Assembly: GCA_910578985.1 (NCBI GenBank)
Contig: CAJTSF010000019.1
Location: 19,884-44,464, forward strand
Origin: an uncultured Odoribacter sp.
GTDB lineage: Bacteria; Bacteroidota; Bacteroidia; Bacteroidales; Marinifilaceae
DNA length: 24,581 bases
Direction of reading: 5' to 3'
How positions within the stretch are numbered: the stretch's first letter is position 1; each line of letters starts with the position of its first letter. This document shows, piece by piece, positions 14,837 through 23,474 of the stretch. The translations under genes and the position numbers were made by a program. Below the pieces are notes generated by a model. That model was not told the origin of the DNA and did no database searches. It saw only the letters and a program-made list of their open reading frames with translations.

Positions 14837-16033
14837 ATGAAAACATACGCAGAAATCAACGAAAAAATAAAGCAAGGCACTGCCGTCGTGCTGACGGCGG
14901 AGGAGGTTGCCGAGTTGTCGAAAACCCTTTCCCCGAAGGAGATTGCCACGCGCGTGGATGTGGTGACCACCGCCACGTTCGGGGCGATGTGCTCCTCGGG
15001 GGCGTTCCTGAACTTCGGGCATGCCAACCCGCCCATCCGGATGGAAAAGATTGAACTGAACGGGGTGCGCGTGAGCGGCGGGCTGGCGGCAGTGGACACT
15101 TACGTCGGCGCCACGGACTGCAACCCGTCCTCCCCGGCCTACGGCGGGGCGCATATCATCGAGGAGTTGGTGGCAGGGAAGGACATCACGCTGGAGGCAT
15201 GGGGCAAGGGGACGGACTGTTACCCGCGCAAGCATATCCGGACGGTCATCAACAAGGAGAGCATCAACGAGGCAATCCTGTACAACCCGCGCAACGCCTA
15301 TCAGAATTACAACGTGGCAGTGAACACCACGGACCGCATCAAGCACACGTATATGGGCACACTGCTGCCGAAGCTGCGCAATGCGGCGTACAGCTCCGCC
15401 GGGGAGTTGTCCCCGCTGCTGAACGACCCGGAGTGCCGCACCATCGGGCTGGGCACGCGCATCTTCCTCGGGGGAGCCGTGGGGTACGTGACCTGGAACG
15501 GCACGCAGTTCTGCACGACGAAGGAGGTGAACGCGCACGGCGTCCCGACAAGCAACGCGCGCACGATAGCCGTCATCGGCGACCTGAAGGAGATGGACAC
15601 CCGCTACCTCCGCGGGGCGTACATCGAGCAATACGGGGTGACGCTCTACGTGGGCATCGGTATCCCCATTCCCGTGCTGGACGAGGAGATGGCGCGGCGC
15701 GTGTCCATCCGCAACGAACAGATTGAGACAACCGTCGTGGACTATGGCAACGGGGGGCGCGTGTTGGGCAAGACCGATTATGCCGCCCTGCAAAGCGGGT
15801 GTATCGAGGTGCAGGGGCAGCAGGTGCGCACGGCGCCGTTGTCGAGCCTGTCGCGGGCGCGGGAGATTGCAAGCATCCTGAAGGAGTGGATCGCGGAAGG
15901 GAAGTTCCTGCTGGCGGAGCCGGTGCGCCCGATGCCCGTCCGGTCGGCGGTGAAGGGATTGCAGGAGCAGGAAGGGGAAAAGAAAGAGTGTGTTTCATTT
16001 GAAAAAGGAAAAGAGTCATGGTCAAGAAAGTGA
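14837..16033 (+). CDS. Homocysteine biosynthesis protein (DUF39/HcyBio family)
   Basis: A 398-residue protein of the HcyBio (DUF39, COG1900) family, whose Methanosarcina member MA1821 is required for homocysteine formation from aspartate semialdehyde and sulfide, with persulfide on a conserved Cys. Family features visible here are TTATFGAMCSSGAF (Cys52), GATDCNPSSPAYGG (Cys95), WGKGTDCYPRK (Cys128), and the glycine-rich GLGTRIFLGGAVGYVTWNG. Cys52 and Cys128 are the likely functional cysteines, judged by position. It is the first structural gene of the operon. Its end overlaps the NIL/ferredoxin gene by 16 nt. The gene is GC-rich (40 of 60 bases at 15121-15180). Long open frames on the other strand and in other frames are shadows of this composition. 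Confidence 0.92.
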   Translation: MKTYAEINEKIKQGTAVVLTAEEVAELSKTLSPKEIATRVDVVTTATFGAMCSSGAFLNFGHANPPIRMEKIELNGVRVSGGLAAVDTYVGATDCNPSSPAYGGAHIIEELVAGKDITLEAWGKGTDCYPRKHIRTVINKESINEAILYNPRNAYQNYNVAVNTTDRIKHTYMGTLLPKLRNAAYSSAGELSPLLNDPECRTIGLGTRIFLGGAVGYVTWNGTQFCTTKEVNAHGVPTSNARTIAVIGDLKEMDTRYLRGAYIEQYGVTLYVGIGIPIPVLDEEMARRVSIRNEQIETTVVDYGNGGRVLGKTDYAALQSGCIEVQGQQVRTAPLSSLSRAREIASILKEWIAEGKFLLAEPVRPMPVRSAVKGLQEQEGEKKECVSFEKGKESWSRK

Positions 16034-16428
16034 TATTATCGTTTCCCGTGGATGCCACGGACCGCGCGCTGACGTATGATTTGGTGAAGGAATACGACAT
16101 CCGCATCAACATCCTGAAGGCGGAGATACAAGCCGGGAAATCCGGCAACCTGTTAGTGGAACTGGAGGCGGGGGAAGAGGCGCTGGCGCGGGGCATCGCC
16201 TATCTCACGGAGTGCGGAGTGACGGTGAGCCCAGTGGCGAACAAGGTGTCTTACGACGCCGGACGGTGCATCCACTGCGGGCACTGCGTGAGCGCCTGTT
16301 TCTCGCACGCGCTGACGATGGGCGCCCCGGACTGGCGACTGCATTTCAATCCGGAGAAGTGCATCGCGTGCAAACTGTGTCTGACGGCGTGTCCGATGAA
16401 GTTGTTCACCATTGAGTTCGCGGAATGA
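16018..16428 (+). CDS. NIL domain/4Fe-4S ferredoxin protein of homocysteine synthesis
   Basis: A 136-residue protein with an N-terminal NIL domain (about 1-75, KVILSFPVDATDRALTYDLV) and two [4Fe-4S] motifs: CIHCGHCVSAC (Cys84, 87, 90, 94) and CIACKLCLTACP (Cys115, 118, 121, 125). The residue after the first motif is Phe where ferredoxins usually have Pro. It corresponds to Methanosarcina MA1822, encoded beside MA1821, and probably supplies electrons or handles sulfide for the DUF39 protein. Its start lies inside the end of the DUF39 gene (16-nt overlap) and its stop overlaps the next start (ATGA), so translation is coupled. Confidence 0.92.
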   Translation: MVKKVILSFPVDATDRALTYDLVKEYDIRINILKAEIQAGKSGNLLVELEAGEEALARGIAYLTECGVTVSPVANKVSYDAGRCIHCGHCVSACFSHALTMGAPDWRLHFNPEKCIACKLCLTACPMKLFTIEFAE

Positions 16429-17186
16429 CGGAGAGATATGTGGAACGGGAGTACCGCCGGCGTTTCCGGGGAGACCGCTGGGTGCATTTCACTGTGAAGT
16501 GCCGGGAGACGGACCTCTGCATCGGCATCGACCGGGCTTCCTGGCGGGAGGAGATGGCAGTGTGGGCGGGGCGGTTCGTGGAGGAGCTGCGCGCGGAGAT
16601 GGACGCCTGGATAGCGGGGCATCCGGAGTATGCTGGAGCACTGTTGCCGCAGGAGGCGACGGAGGACGCACCGGAGATTTTCCACGAGATGGCGGCGGCA
16701 GCGCGGCGGAGCGGCATCGGTCCGATGAGCGCGGTGGCGGGAACCGTTGCCCGCCGCACTGGGGAGGCTCTGAAGGAGTGTTTCGGGGTGCGGGAGGTGA
16801 TGGTAGAGAACGGGGGCGACATCTATGCCGACCTGCAAGAGGATGCGGACATCGCGGTGTTCGCCGGCGCCTCGCCGCTCTCGGAGAGGGTGGGGCTGCG
16901 CATCCGCGCGGAGGAGAGCCCGGTGGGCATCTGCACCTCGTCGGGCACGGTGGGACCGTCGCTGAGCTTCGGCAAGGCGGACGCGGTGATGGTGGTCTGC
17001 CGGGATGCCGCGCTCGCCGACACGTATGCCACGGCTTTCGCCAATGAAATTCAGAGCGCCGACGACATTCCCGCCTGCCTGGAACGCATGAAGCAGAAAG
17101 AGGATATCCTGGCGGCCATCGCCATCAAAGAGGACAAAATCGGTATATCCGGAATATTCGAACTGATATTATTTGAAAAAGCATGA
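16425..17186 (+). CDS. UPF0280 (COG2122) family protein, homocysteine pathway
   Basis: A 253-residue member of UPF0280, an ApbE-like family. Conserved blocks are GIGPMSAVAGTVA (97-109), ENGGDIY (128-134), ICTSSGTVGPSLSFGKADAV (169-188) and ALADTYATAFAN (196-207). Its Methanosarcina relative (MA1715) has been tied genetically to homocysteine synthesis with the DUF39 and NIL/ferredoxin proteins; the chemical step is not known to me. Having all three families adjacent here supports a joint function. It overlaps its neighbours by 4 nt on both sides (ATGA). It is unlikely to be a true flavin transferase, since the similarity to ApbE is only partial. Confidence 0.88.
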   Translation: MTERYVEREYRRRFRGDRWVHFTVKCRETDLCIGIDRASWREEMAVWAGRFVEELRAEMDAWIAGHPEYAGALLPQEATEDAPEIFHEMAAAARRSGIGPMSAVAGTVARRTGEALKECFGVREVMVENGGDIYADLQEDADIAVFAGASPLSERVGLRIRAEESPVGICTSSGTVGPSLSFGKADAVMVVCRDAALADTYATAFANEIQSADDIPACLERMKQKEDILAAIAIKEDKIGISGIFELILFEKA

Positions 17187-20100
17187 AAAAAGAAAAGATA
17201 CAAGACGCCGCCCGTTCGCGCATCCTGATTCTGGACGGAGCGATGGGGACGGCCATCCAGCAGTACGGGCTGACGGAAGAGGCGTTCCGCGGGGAAGAGT
17301 TCCGCGGGCATTCCGTGCCCCTGAAAGGGGACAACGACATCCTGAACCTGACGTGCCCGGAGGTCATCCGGGAGATTCATCGCGCCTACATCGCCGCCGG
17401 GGCGGACATCATCACGACGAACACCTTCAATTCGAATGCCATATCGCAGGAGGAATACCGCCTGACGGAATCGGTGTACCGGCTGAACCGCGAAGGGGCG
17501 CGCATCGCCCGCGAGGAAGCCGACGCGGCGGAAGGAGGGCACACGGTGTACGTGGCAGGAAGCATGGGACCGACCTCCCGCACGCTGTCGCTCTCCCCGG
17601 ACGCCGACCGCCCGGAATACCGTCCGGTGGATTTCGACACGCTGGCAGCAACTTACGAAGAGCAGTCGGAGGGACTGATCGACGGAGGCGCCGACCTGCT
17701 GTTAGTGGAAACGGTATTCGACGGGCTGAACGCAAAGGCGGCCCTGTATGCCATCGAGCGGGTGCAAAGGCGGAAGAGGACGGCGTTGCCGGTGATGCTT
17801 TCCGCCACCGTCAATGACAAAAGCGGGCGCACGCTGACGGGGCAAAGCCTGGACGCCCTGTACACGGCGGTGGCGCATTATCCGCTGTTTGCCTTCGGGC
17901 TGAACTGTTCGTTCGGTGCGACGGACTTGCTGCCGTTCATACAGGCGCTGGACCGGGAGGTGGAGTGCCTGCTGAGCGTGTACCCCAACGCGGGATTGCC
18001 GAATGAGATGGGGGCGTATGACGAAAGCCCCGCCCTGACCGCCGACTGCCTCCGGCAAATGGCGGAAGAGGGGTTGGTGAACATCGCGGGCGGGTGTTGC
18101 GGCACGACGCCCGCCCACATCGCCGCCATCCGCCAAGCGCTGGCAGGAGTGCCACCGCGCCGCCTGCCGGAGTTCCCACGGGTACTGGCAGTGAGCGGGC
18201 TGGAATGCGTCATCGTGGACAAGGAGCATTACAATTTCGTGAACGTCGGGGAACGGACCAACGTGGCAGGCTCCGCCAAGTTCGCCAAGCTCATCCGCGC
18301 AAAGGCGTACGAGGAGGCGGCGCAGATTGCCCGCCGGCAAATCGAGGACGGAGCTTCCGTCATCGACATCAATATGGACGACGCCATGCTGGACAGCGCG
18401 GCGGAAATGGAGACTTTTGTCCGCTATATCAGCAATGAGCCCGACATCGCCCGCGCCGCCCTGATGATTGATTCGTCGGACTGGGGAACGCTGCTCGCGG
18501 GACTGAAAAACGCGCAGGGGAAGTGTATCGTCAATTCCGTCAGTCTGAAGGAGGGGGAGGCGGTTTTTGTGGAGAAAGCGCGCGAGATACGCCGCTTGGG
18601 AGCCGCCGTGGTGGTCATGGCGTTCGACGAGCAAGGACAGGCGGTGACCTACGAAAGGAAAATCGAAATATGCGCCCGCGCCTTCCGGCTGTTGCAGGAG
18701 CAGGCGGGATTCCAGGCGGAGGATATCATCTTCGACGCCAATATCCTGGCGGTGGGGACGGGCATGGAGGAGCACAACCGGTATGCGGCGGATTATATCC
18801 GCGCGGTGGCATGGATAAAAAAGAACCTGCCGGAATGCCGCACCTCGGGCGGGGTGTCGAACCTGTCGTTCGCCTTCCGGGGCAATAATCCAGTGCGCGA
18901 GGCGATGCACTCGGTGTTCCTGTACCACGCGATACGGGCAGGGCTGGACATGGCGATTGTGAACCCTGGGATGTTGCAGGTGTACGATGAAATCGAGCCC
19001 CGCCTGCTGCAAGCGGTGGAGGATGTGGTGCTCGACAGGCGCTCAGATGCCACGGAAAGATTAATCGAGGTGGCGGAGGAAATCAAGGGACGGCAGGCAG
19101 CGGCACAAGGCGGAACGACCGCCGAGGAGTGGCGCGGACGTCCCCTCGCCGAACGGCTTGCCTATGCGCTGGCGAAAGGCAGGACGGAGTTCTTGGAGCG
19201 TGACCTGCAAGAGGCGCTGGAGGCGTATGGGTCGGCGGTAGCGGTCATCGAAGGTCCCCTGATGCAGGGGATGGAGCAAGTGGGCGCACTGTTCGGCGAG
19301 GGGAAGATGTTTCTTCCGCAGGTGGTGAAGTCCGCCAAGGTCATGAAAAGTGCCGTGGAGCTATTGCAACCTGAAATCGAGAAGTCTAACCAAGAGAAGA
19401 AACAGACGCCGGTGCAACGCCCCCGTATCCTGCTCGCCACCGCCAAAGGGGATGTGCACGACATCGGAAAGAATATCGTGCATAGCGTGCTGACTTGCAA
19501 CAATTACGAGGTCATCGACTTAGGCGTGATGGTGGAAAACCGGCGAATTGTGGAAGCCGCACGGGAATACGGGGCGGACATCATCGGGGTGAGCGGGCTG
19601 ATTACCCCCTCCCTGAGCGAAATGGAAGGGCTGTGCGAGGCGCTGCAACGGGAAGGGTTGAACATTCCGCTGATTGTGGGCGGTGCCACGACGTCATCGG
19701 TGCACACAGCAGTGAAACTGGCACCGAAATACGGTTACTGCGTCGTGCACGGCGGTGACGCCTCCCGAACGGCTACGTTGGTGAAACGCCTGCTGACCGA
19801 CCGGGAGGGAACCATTTACCGCATCCGGGAGGAGCAGGAGGAGATTCGCCGGCAGTATTACGCAGGGAAAGCCCCGCTCCTGCCTTATCGGGAAGCACTT
19901 ACCCATGCCCCCGCATTCCCCGCCGAAAGTTATGCCCAACCCGACGGATTCGGAGAAGACAACCTGACCGGGAAGCACATCGGGCTGGAAACGTTCATGG
20001 GGTATATCGACTGGACACCGTTTTTCCACTTCTGGGGATTCAAGGGGAAATATCCGGAAATCGTGTACTCCAACGAAGAGGCGGAACGTATCTATGAGTC

Positions 20101-20719
20101 CGCCTTGAAAGTGTTGAGCGAGACGGTGACAGACGGTTCATTCGACGCATCGGTCATCGTCCGCTTCTTCGATGCCCATGCGGAAAACGATGACATCGTA
20201 CTGGCAAACGGTTGCCGCCTGCCGATGCTGCGGCAGCAGACAGGGGATTCCTGCTTGAGCCTGGCGGATTATATTTCGTCGGACGCCGGACGGAAGAGCG
20301 CGGTGGGGTTGTTTGTCCTGAAAGTGGAAGATACACGCCGGACGAAAGAGGACAAGGAGTTCGACCGCCTGCTGCGGGAAAGCCTGTGCGCCCGCCTCAC
20401 GGAAGCGCTGGCGGAATGGATGCAGGAGCAGGTCAGCGGAGGTGTCCGCATGATCCGCCCCGCCTTCGGATACAGCGCCTGCCCCGACCATTCGTTAAAG
20501 CAATTGGTATTCGAACAATTGGACGCTCCGACACAAATCGGAGTCTCCCTGACAGAGTCTTACGCCATCGTGCCTACGACCGCCCTCTGCGGGTTGTTGA
20601 TTGCCCACCCGGAGGCCCGCTATTTCAGCATCGGCGCCATCGGTAAGGACCAGTTGGAAGATTATTGCACCCGACGCCACATTTCATGGGAGGAGGGGAA
20701 AAGATTGTTGAACGTTTAA
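17183..20719 (+). CDS. metH: Cobalamin-dependent methionine synthase
   Basis: A full-length 1178-residue MetH, which transfers the methyl group of methyltetrahydrofolate to homocysteine through cobalamin. The homocysteine domain (about 1-325) has LDGAMGT and Zn ligands Cys242 (GLNCSFGA), Cys305 and Cys306 (GGCCGTT). The pterin domain follows with NVGERTNVAGS (354 onward). The cobalamin-binding domain has DVHDIGKN (757-764) with His759 as the cobalt ligand, at the same number as in E. coli MetH. The C-terminal SAM-dependent reactivation domain contains DWTPFFHFWGFKGKYP (943 onward) and RPAFGYSACPDHS (1092 onward). All modules are present, so it should be active when B12 is available. The start overlaps the UPF0280 stop (ATGA). 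The gene is GC-rich, and the many open frames antisense to it are spurious. Confidence 0.98.
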   Translation: MKKEKIQDAARSRILILDGAMGTAIQQYGLTEEAFRGEEFRGHSVPLKGDNDILNLTCPEVIREIHRAYIAAGADIITTNTFNSNAISQEEYRLTESVYRLNREGARIAREEADAAEGGHTVYVAGSMGPTSRTLSLSPDADRPEYRPVDFDTLAATYEEQSEGLIDGGADLLLVETVFDGLNAKAALYAIERVQRRKRTALPVMLSATVNDKSGRTLTGQSLDALYTAVAHYPLFAFGLNCSFGATDLLPFIQALDREVECLLSVYPNAGLPNEMGAYDESPALTADCLRQMAEEGLVNIAGGCCGTTPAHIAAIRQALAGVPPRRLPEFPRVLAVSGLECVIVDKEHYNFVNVGERTNVAGSAKFAKLIRAKAYEEAAQIARRQIEDGASVIDINMDDAMLDSAAEMETFVRYISNEPDIARAALMIDSSDWGTLLAGLKNAQGKCIVNSVSLKEGEAVFVEKAREIRRLGAAVVVMAFDEQGQAVTYERKIEICARAFRLLQEQAGFQAEDIIFDANILAVGTGMEEHNRYAADYIRAVAWIKKNLPECRTSGGVSNLSFAFRGNNPVREAMHSVFLYHAIRAGLDMAIVNPGMLQVYDEIEPRLLQAVEDVVLDRRSDATERLIEVAEEIKGRQAAAQGGTTAEEWRGRPLAERLAYALAKGRTEFLERDLQEALEAYGSAVAVIEGPLMQGMEQVGALFGEGKMFLPQVVKSAKVMKSAVELLQPEIEKSNQEKKQTPVQRPRILLATAKGDVHDIGKNIVHSVLTCNNYEVIDLGVMVENRRIVEAAREYGADIIGVSGLITPSLSEMEGLCEALQREGLNIPLIVGGATTSSVHTAVKLAPKYGYCVVHGGDASRTATLVKRLLTDREGTIYRIREEQEEIRRQYYAGKAPLLPYREALTHAPAFPAESYAQPDGFGEDNLTGKHIGLETFMGYIDWTPFFHFWGFKGKYPEIVYSNEEAERIYESALKVLSETVTDGSFDASVIVRFFDAHAENDDIVLANGCRLPMLRQQTGDSCLSLADYISSDAGRKSAVGLFVLKVEDTRRTKEDKEFDRLLRESLCARLTEALAEWMQEQVSGGVRMIRPAFGYSACPDHSLKQLVFEQLDAPTQIGVSLTESYAIVPTTALCGLLIAHPEARYFSIGAIGKDQLEDYCTRRHISWEEGKRLLNV

Positions 20720-20729
20720 GCTATTGACC

Positions 20730-21686
20730 ATGACAAAAGTAATCGATATTATCCAAGGGAAAAGCGCCCCATTCGCCTCGTTTGAACTGGTCCCGCCCCT
20801 GAAAGGCAGCGACATCAACAAGCTTTACCGCGCCATCGAACCGCTCATGGAGTTCGCCCCGCCGTTTATCAACATCACGTTTCACCGGGATGAAATAGAG
20901 TACCGCCAGAAAGCGGACGGTAGGTTCGAGAAGGTTATCCTGACAAAACGCCCGGGCTCGGTGGCGATTGCTGCCGCCATCATGAAACGCTTCCCCGTGG
21001 AAGTGGTGCCGCACCTGATTTGCGGAGGACATACTAGACACCAACTGGAAAACGATCTCATTGACCTGAATTTCCTCGATATCCAAAATGTGATGGCACT
21101 GCGCGGTGACGCGATTCCGGGAGAGAAATATTTCACCGGGGAACCGGACGGGCATAGTTACAGTTGCGACCTGGTTCAGCAAATCCACCGCATGAACAAG
21201 GGTGTCTACCTGGATGACAGTCTGACGGATGCCGTGCATACCAATTTCTGCATCGGAGTGGCAGCTTATCCTGAAAAGCATTATGAGGCACCGAACTTGG
21301 AAATGGACATCGAGAACTTGAAACGCAAGGTGGAGGCCGGCGCGGATTATATCGTCACGCAAATGTTCTTCGACAACAGGAAGTTTTTCCGCTTTGTGGG
21401 GAAGTGCCGGGAAGCCGGAATCCAAGTGCCGATTATCCCGGGATTGAAACCGATATCCACCCGAAAACACATCGAAATGTTGCCCCGCGCTTTCGGTATC
21501 GACCTACCCCAGGAACTGATGCAGGAAATCCGGAAATGCAAGGATGACAGGGAGATATACCAAACAGGCATTGAATGGTGTACGGCACAAAGCCGGGAAC
21601 TGTTAGCCCACGGGGCTCCTGCCATTCATTACTACACGATGGGAAAAGCCGATAATGTGCGGGAGATTCTGAAAAGAGCATTTTAA
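20730..21686 (+). CDS. metF: Methylenetetrahydrofolate reductase
   Basis: A 318-residue MetF, reducing methylenetetrahydrofolate to methyltetrahydrofolate, the methyl donor used by the MetH encoded just upstream. Recognisable parts are FASFELVPP (catalytic-type Glu19), VVPHLICGGHTRHQLEN, NVMALRGDAIPGE, GVAAYPEKHYEAP, DYIVTQMFFDN and IIPGLKPIS. A TTG at 20724 is in frame, but the ATG at 20730 is the natural start, 10 nt after the metH stop. The GC content (31 of 60 at 21061-21120) is intermediate between metH and the AT-rich genes that follow. It is the last gene of the methionine operon. Confidence 0.97.
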   Translation: MTKVIDIIQGKSAPFASFELVPPLKGSDINKLYRAIEPLMEFAPPFINITFHRDEIEYRQKADGRFEKVILTKRPGSVAIAAAIMKRFPVEVVPHLICGGHTRHQLENDLIDLNFLDIQNVMALRGDAIPGEKYFTGEPDGHSYSCDLVQQIHRMNKGVYLDDSLTDAVHTNFCIGVAAYPEKHYEAPNLEMDIENLKRKVEAGADYIVTQMFFDNRKFFRFVGKCREAGIQVPIIPGLKPISTRKHIEMLPRAFGIDLPQELMQEIRKCKDDREIYQTGIEWCTAQSRELLAHGAPAIHYYTMGKADNVREILKRAF

Positions 21687-21777
21687 ACTTTTTTCGAAAG
21701 AAAAAGAAACCTTTATACTTTCTTTGTCGTAAAAACGAAAAGAAGAAAGTAATTTTGATTTGTAAAACAAAAAAAGA

Positions 21778-22566
21778 ATGACCATGAAAAAGATGATGAC
21801 ACTGGCAACATGCTTGCTTACACTATTTGCATGTGCAAACACAAATGACGACAAGGTAATCCGGGTGGATGAACTGCCCCAGAATGCCCAGACTTTTATC
21901 GACCAGCATTTTCCCAAGCAGCAAATCGCCTTGGTTAAAGTAGACAAAGATCTTTTAGACAGGAAGTATGAAGTGATATTCACAAACAGAAATGAGCTGG
22001 AATTTAATAAAAACGGCGAGTGGAAAGAGGTGAATTGCAAATATTCCGAAGTGCCTGCTGCTATCATTCCGGAATTCATCAGAGAAGATGTTGTCAAACA
22101 ATATCCGCAAGCCAAAGTATGGAAGATAGAGCGTGATGAAAAAGGATATGAGGTTGAATTAGATAATCAGGTAGAACTCAAATACCCGCTCGAAAACACC
22201 ACTCCGATTCAAGTCAGCGATTTACCGCAAACCGCACAGGATTTTATCACCCGTCACTTCGAAGGAAAAGAAATTGCCCGGATTCAGATTGACCGGGAAT
22301 TCTTAGAAACGAAGTATGACGTGATATTTGCCAACGGAGATAAACTGGAATTTGAGAAAAACGGTGAATGGAAAGAGGTGGATTGCAAATATTCCGAAGT
22401 ACCTGCCGCTATCATTCCCCAGCAAATCAAGGAGAGCATCAACATGAAATACCCGCAAGCCAAAGTATTGGAAATCGACCGCGACGCACGGGGATATGAC
22501 GTAAAGTTGGACAACCGGCTGGAGTTGGAATACAATAACAATTTCGAATTGGTTGATATTGATTAA
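21778..22566 (+). CDS. Lipoprotein with two PepSY-like repeats
   Basis: A 262-residue protein with a lipoprotein-type signal (MKKMMTLATCLLTLFAC) and two tandem PepSY-like (DUF2874-type) domains; a second ATG at 21784 is an alternative start. The domains, encoded at 21856-22185 and 22204-22533, are each 110 residues, align without gaps, and share 64 identical residues by my count, with a nearly invariant KNGEWKEV and CKYSEVPAAIIP core. Proteins of this kind are periplasmic or outer-membrane-facing and their ligand is not defined. A 91-bp gap separates it from metF and contains TAATTTTG (21752-21759), a possible -7 box whose TTTG partner is slightly too far (23 nt). The stop overlaps the next start (TAATG). 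Confidence 0.85.
   Translation: MTMKKMMTLATCLLTLFACANTNDDKVIRVDELPQNAQTFIDQHFPKQQIALVKVDKDLLDRKYEVIFTNRNELEFNKNGEWKEVNCKYSEVPAAIIPEFIREDVVKQYPQAKVWKIERDEKGYEVELDNQVELKYPLENTTPIQVSDLPQTAQDFITRHFEGKEIARIQIDREFLETKYDVIFANGDKLEFEKNGEWKEVDCKYSEVPAAIIPQQIKESINMKYPQAKVLEIDRDARGYDVKLDNRLELEYNNNFELVDID
21856..22533 (+). repeat. Internal gene duplication: two 330-bp PepSY-like units
   Basis: Units 21856-22185 and 22204-22533 encode equal-length domains with 58% protein identity. The core block around GAAAGAGGTG and TTGCAAATATTCCGAAGT is almost identical at DNA level, suggesting a fairly recent duplication or ongoing gene conversion in the core. Confidence 0.8.
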
Positions 22567-23474
22567 TGATTGAGTTCAAATCCATCACCATCGGCGATAA
22601 AGAGTTGATAACCTCTTATACGCTTCCTTCTCAAGAGCAAGATTGCGACCTGGCCTTTGCCAACCTTTACTCCTGGCAGTTTATGACAGATTCCGCTTAT
22701 GCTCTCGTAGGAAATCAACTGGTGATTCGATTAAACCATCCGACCGAAGGGCACGAATATTTCCTGCCCTTCGGTTCCGGTAATCCGGAAACGATCATAG
22801 AAGAGTTGGAAAGGATGGCAAACCGTGTCGGCGAACGGCTCTGCCTGCGGGGAGTTACTCCGGAAATTCAATACATATTAGAACAAAAGTATCCTTCCGA
22901 ATTCGACTATACGGAAGAGCGGGATCTCTTCGACTATATCTACAATCGACTGGACCTGATGGAATTGCACGGCAAGAACTATCAGCCGAAACGCAACCAC
23001 GTAAACAAATTTCACAAGACTTACGCCTTCACTTGTTCGCCCCTCACTCCTGAACATATTCCGGCATGCCTCGCTTTTGAAGCCGACTGGTGCAAAAGGC
23101 ACTCTTTCAATGAATGCGATATGATCCGAAACGAACGACGCGCCCTCACTACGGCTTTCCGACATTGGGAAGAGCTTTCTTTATCGGGCATTGTCATTCA
23201 TATTGATGGACAAATCGTAGCTTTTACCTTCGGCTCTCCCATCAATCGCAATACATTCGGCGTGCACTACGAAAAAGCCGACATTGCCATTGACGGCTCG
23301 TATGCCGCCATCAATCAACTGTTCGCTTCACAAATTCCCGAACAATATGAATTTATCAACCGGGAAGAAGACCTCGGCATCTCCGGACTGCGACAAGCCA
23401 AACTCTCCTATCACCCGACCTTGTTATTACCCAAGACCAGAGCCGTAAAGAAAAATAAAACAGCCATCTTATGA
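22566..23474 (+). CDS. DUF2156 (LPG synthase C-terminal-like) protein
   Basis: A 302-residue soluble protein resembling the DUF2156/phosphatidylglycerol lysyltransferase C-terminal family, which has a double GNAT-like fold. Typical segments are CDLAFANLYSW, KNYQPKRNHVNKFHK, GQIVAFTFGSPIN, VHYEKADIAIDGSYAAINQ and FINREEDLGISGLRQAKLSYHP. There is no membrane flippase part, so it is not a full MprF. The acceptor substrate is unknown. Its ATG shares one base with the PepSY gene stop, and its own stop overlaps the downstream acetyltransferase start (ATGA), implying coupled translation. Confidence 0.85.
   Translation: MIEFKSITIGDKELITSYTLPSQEQDCDLAFANLYSWQFMTDSAYALVGNQLVIRLNHPTEGHEYFLPFGSGNPETIIEELERMANRVGERLCLRGVTPEIQYILEQKYPSEFDYTEERDLFDYIYNRLDLMELHGKNYQPKRNHVNKFHKTYAFTCSPLTPEHIPACLAFEADWCKRHSFNECDMIRNERRALTTAFRHWEELSLSGIVIHIDGQIVAFTFGSPINRNTFGVHYEKADIAIDGSYAAINQLFASQIPEQYEFINREEDLGISGLRQAKLSYHPTLLLPKTRAVKKNKTAIL

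Noticed and set aside
14478..14840. 120-codon open frame spanning the methionine operon leader
   Set aside because: It reads through the terminator-proximal region, the promoter and the leader in a different frame from the Met-rich peptide, and has no recognisable features.
14828..15793. Minus-strand open frame of 321 codons opposite the DUF39 gene
   Set aside because: A composition artefact: the plus-strand DUF39 protein has clear conserved motifs, and the antisense product is His/Arg/Val-rich without domain signals.
17702..19012. Long minus-strand open frame (436 codons) opposite metH
   Set aside because: It lies fully antisense to a well-supported metH gene in GC-rich DNA, where stop codons are rare, and the translation shows no family features.
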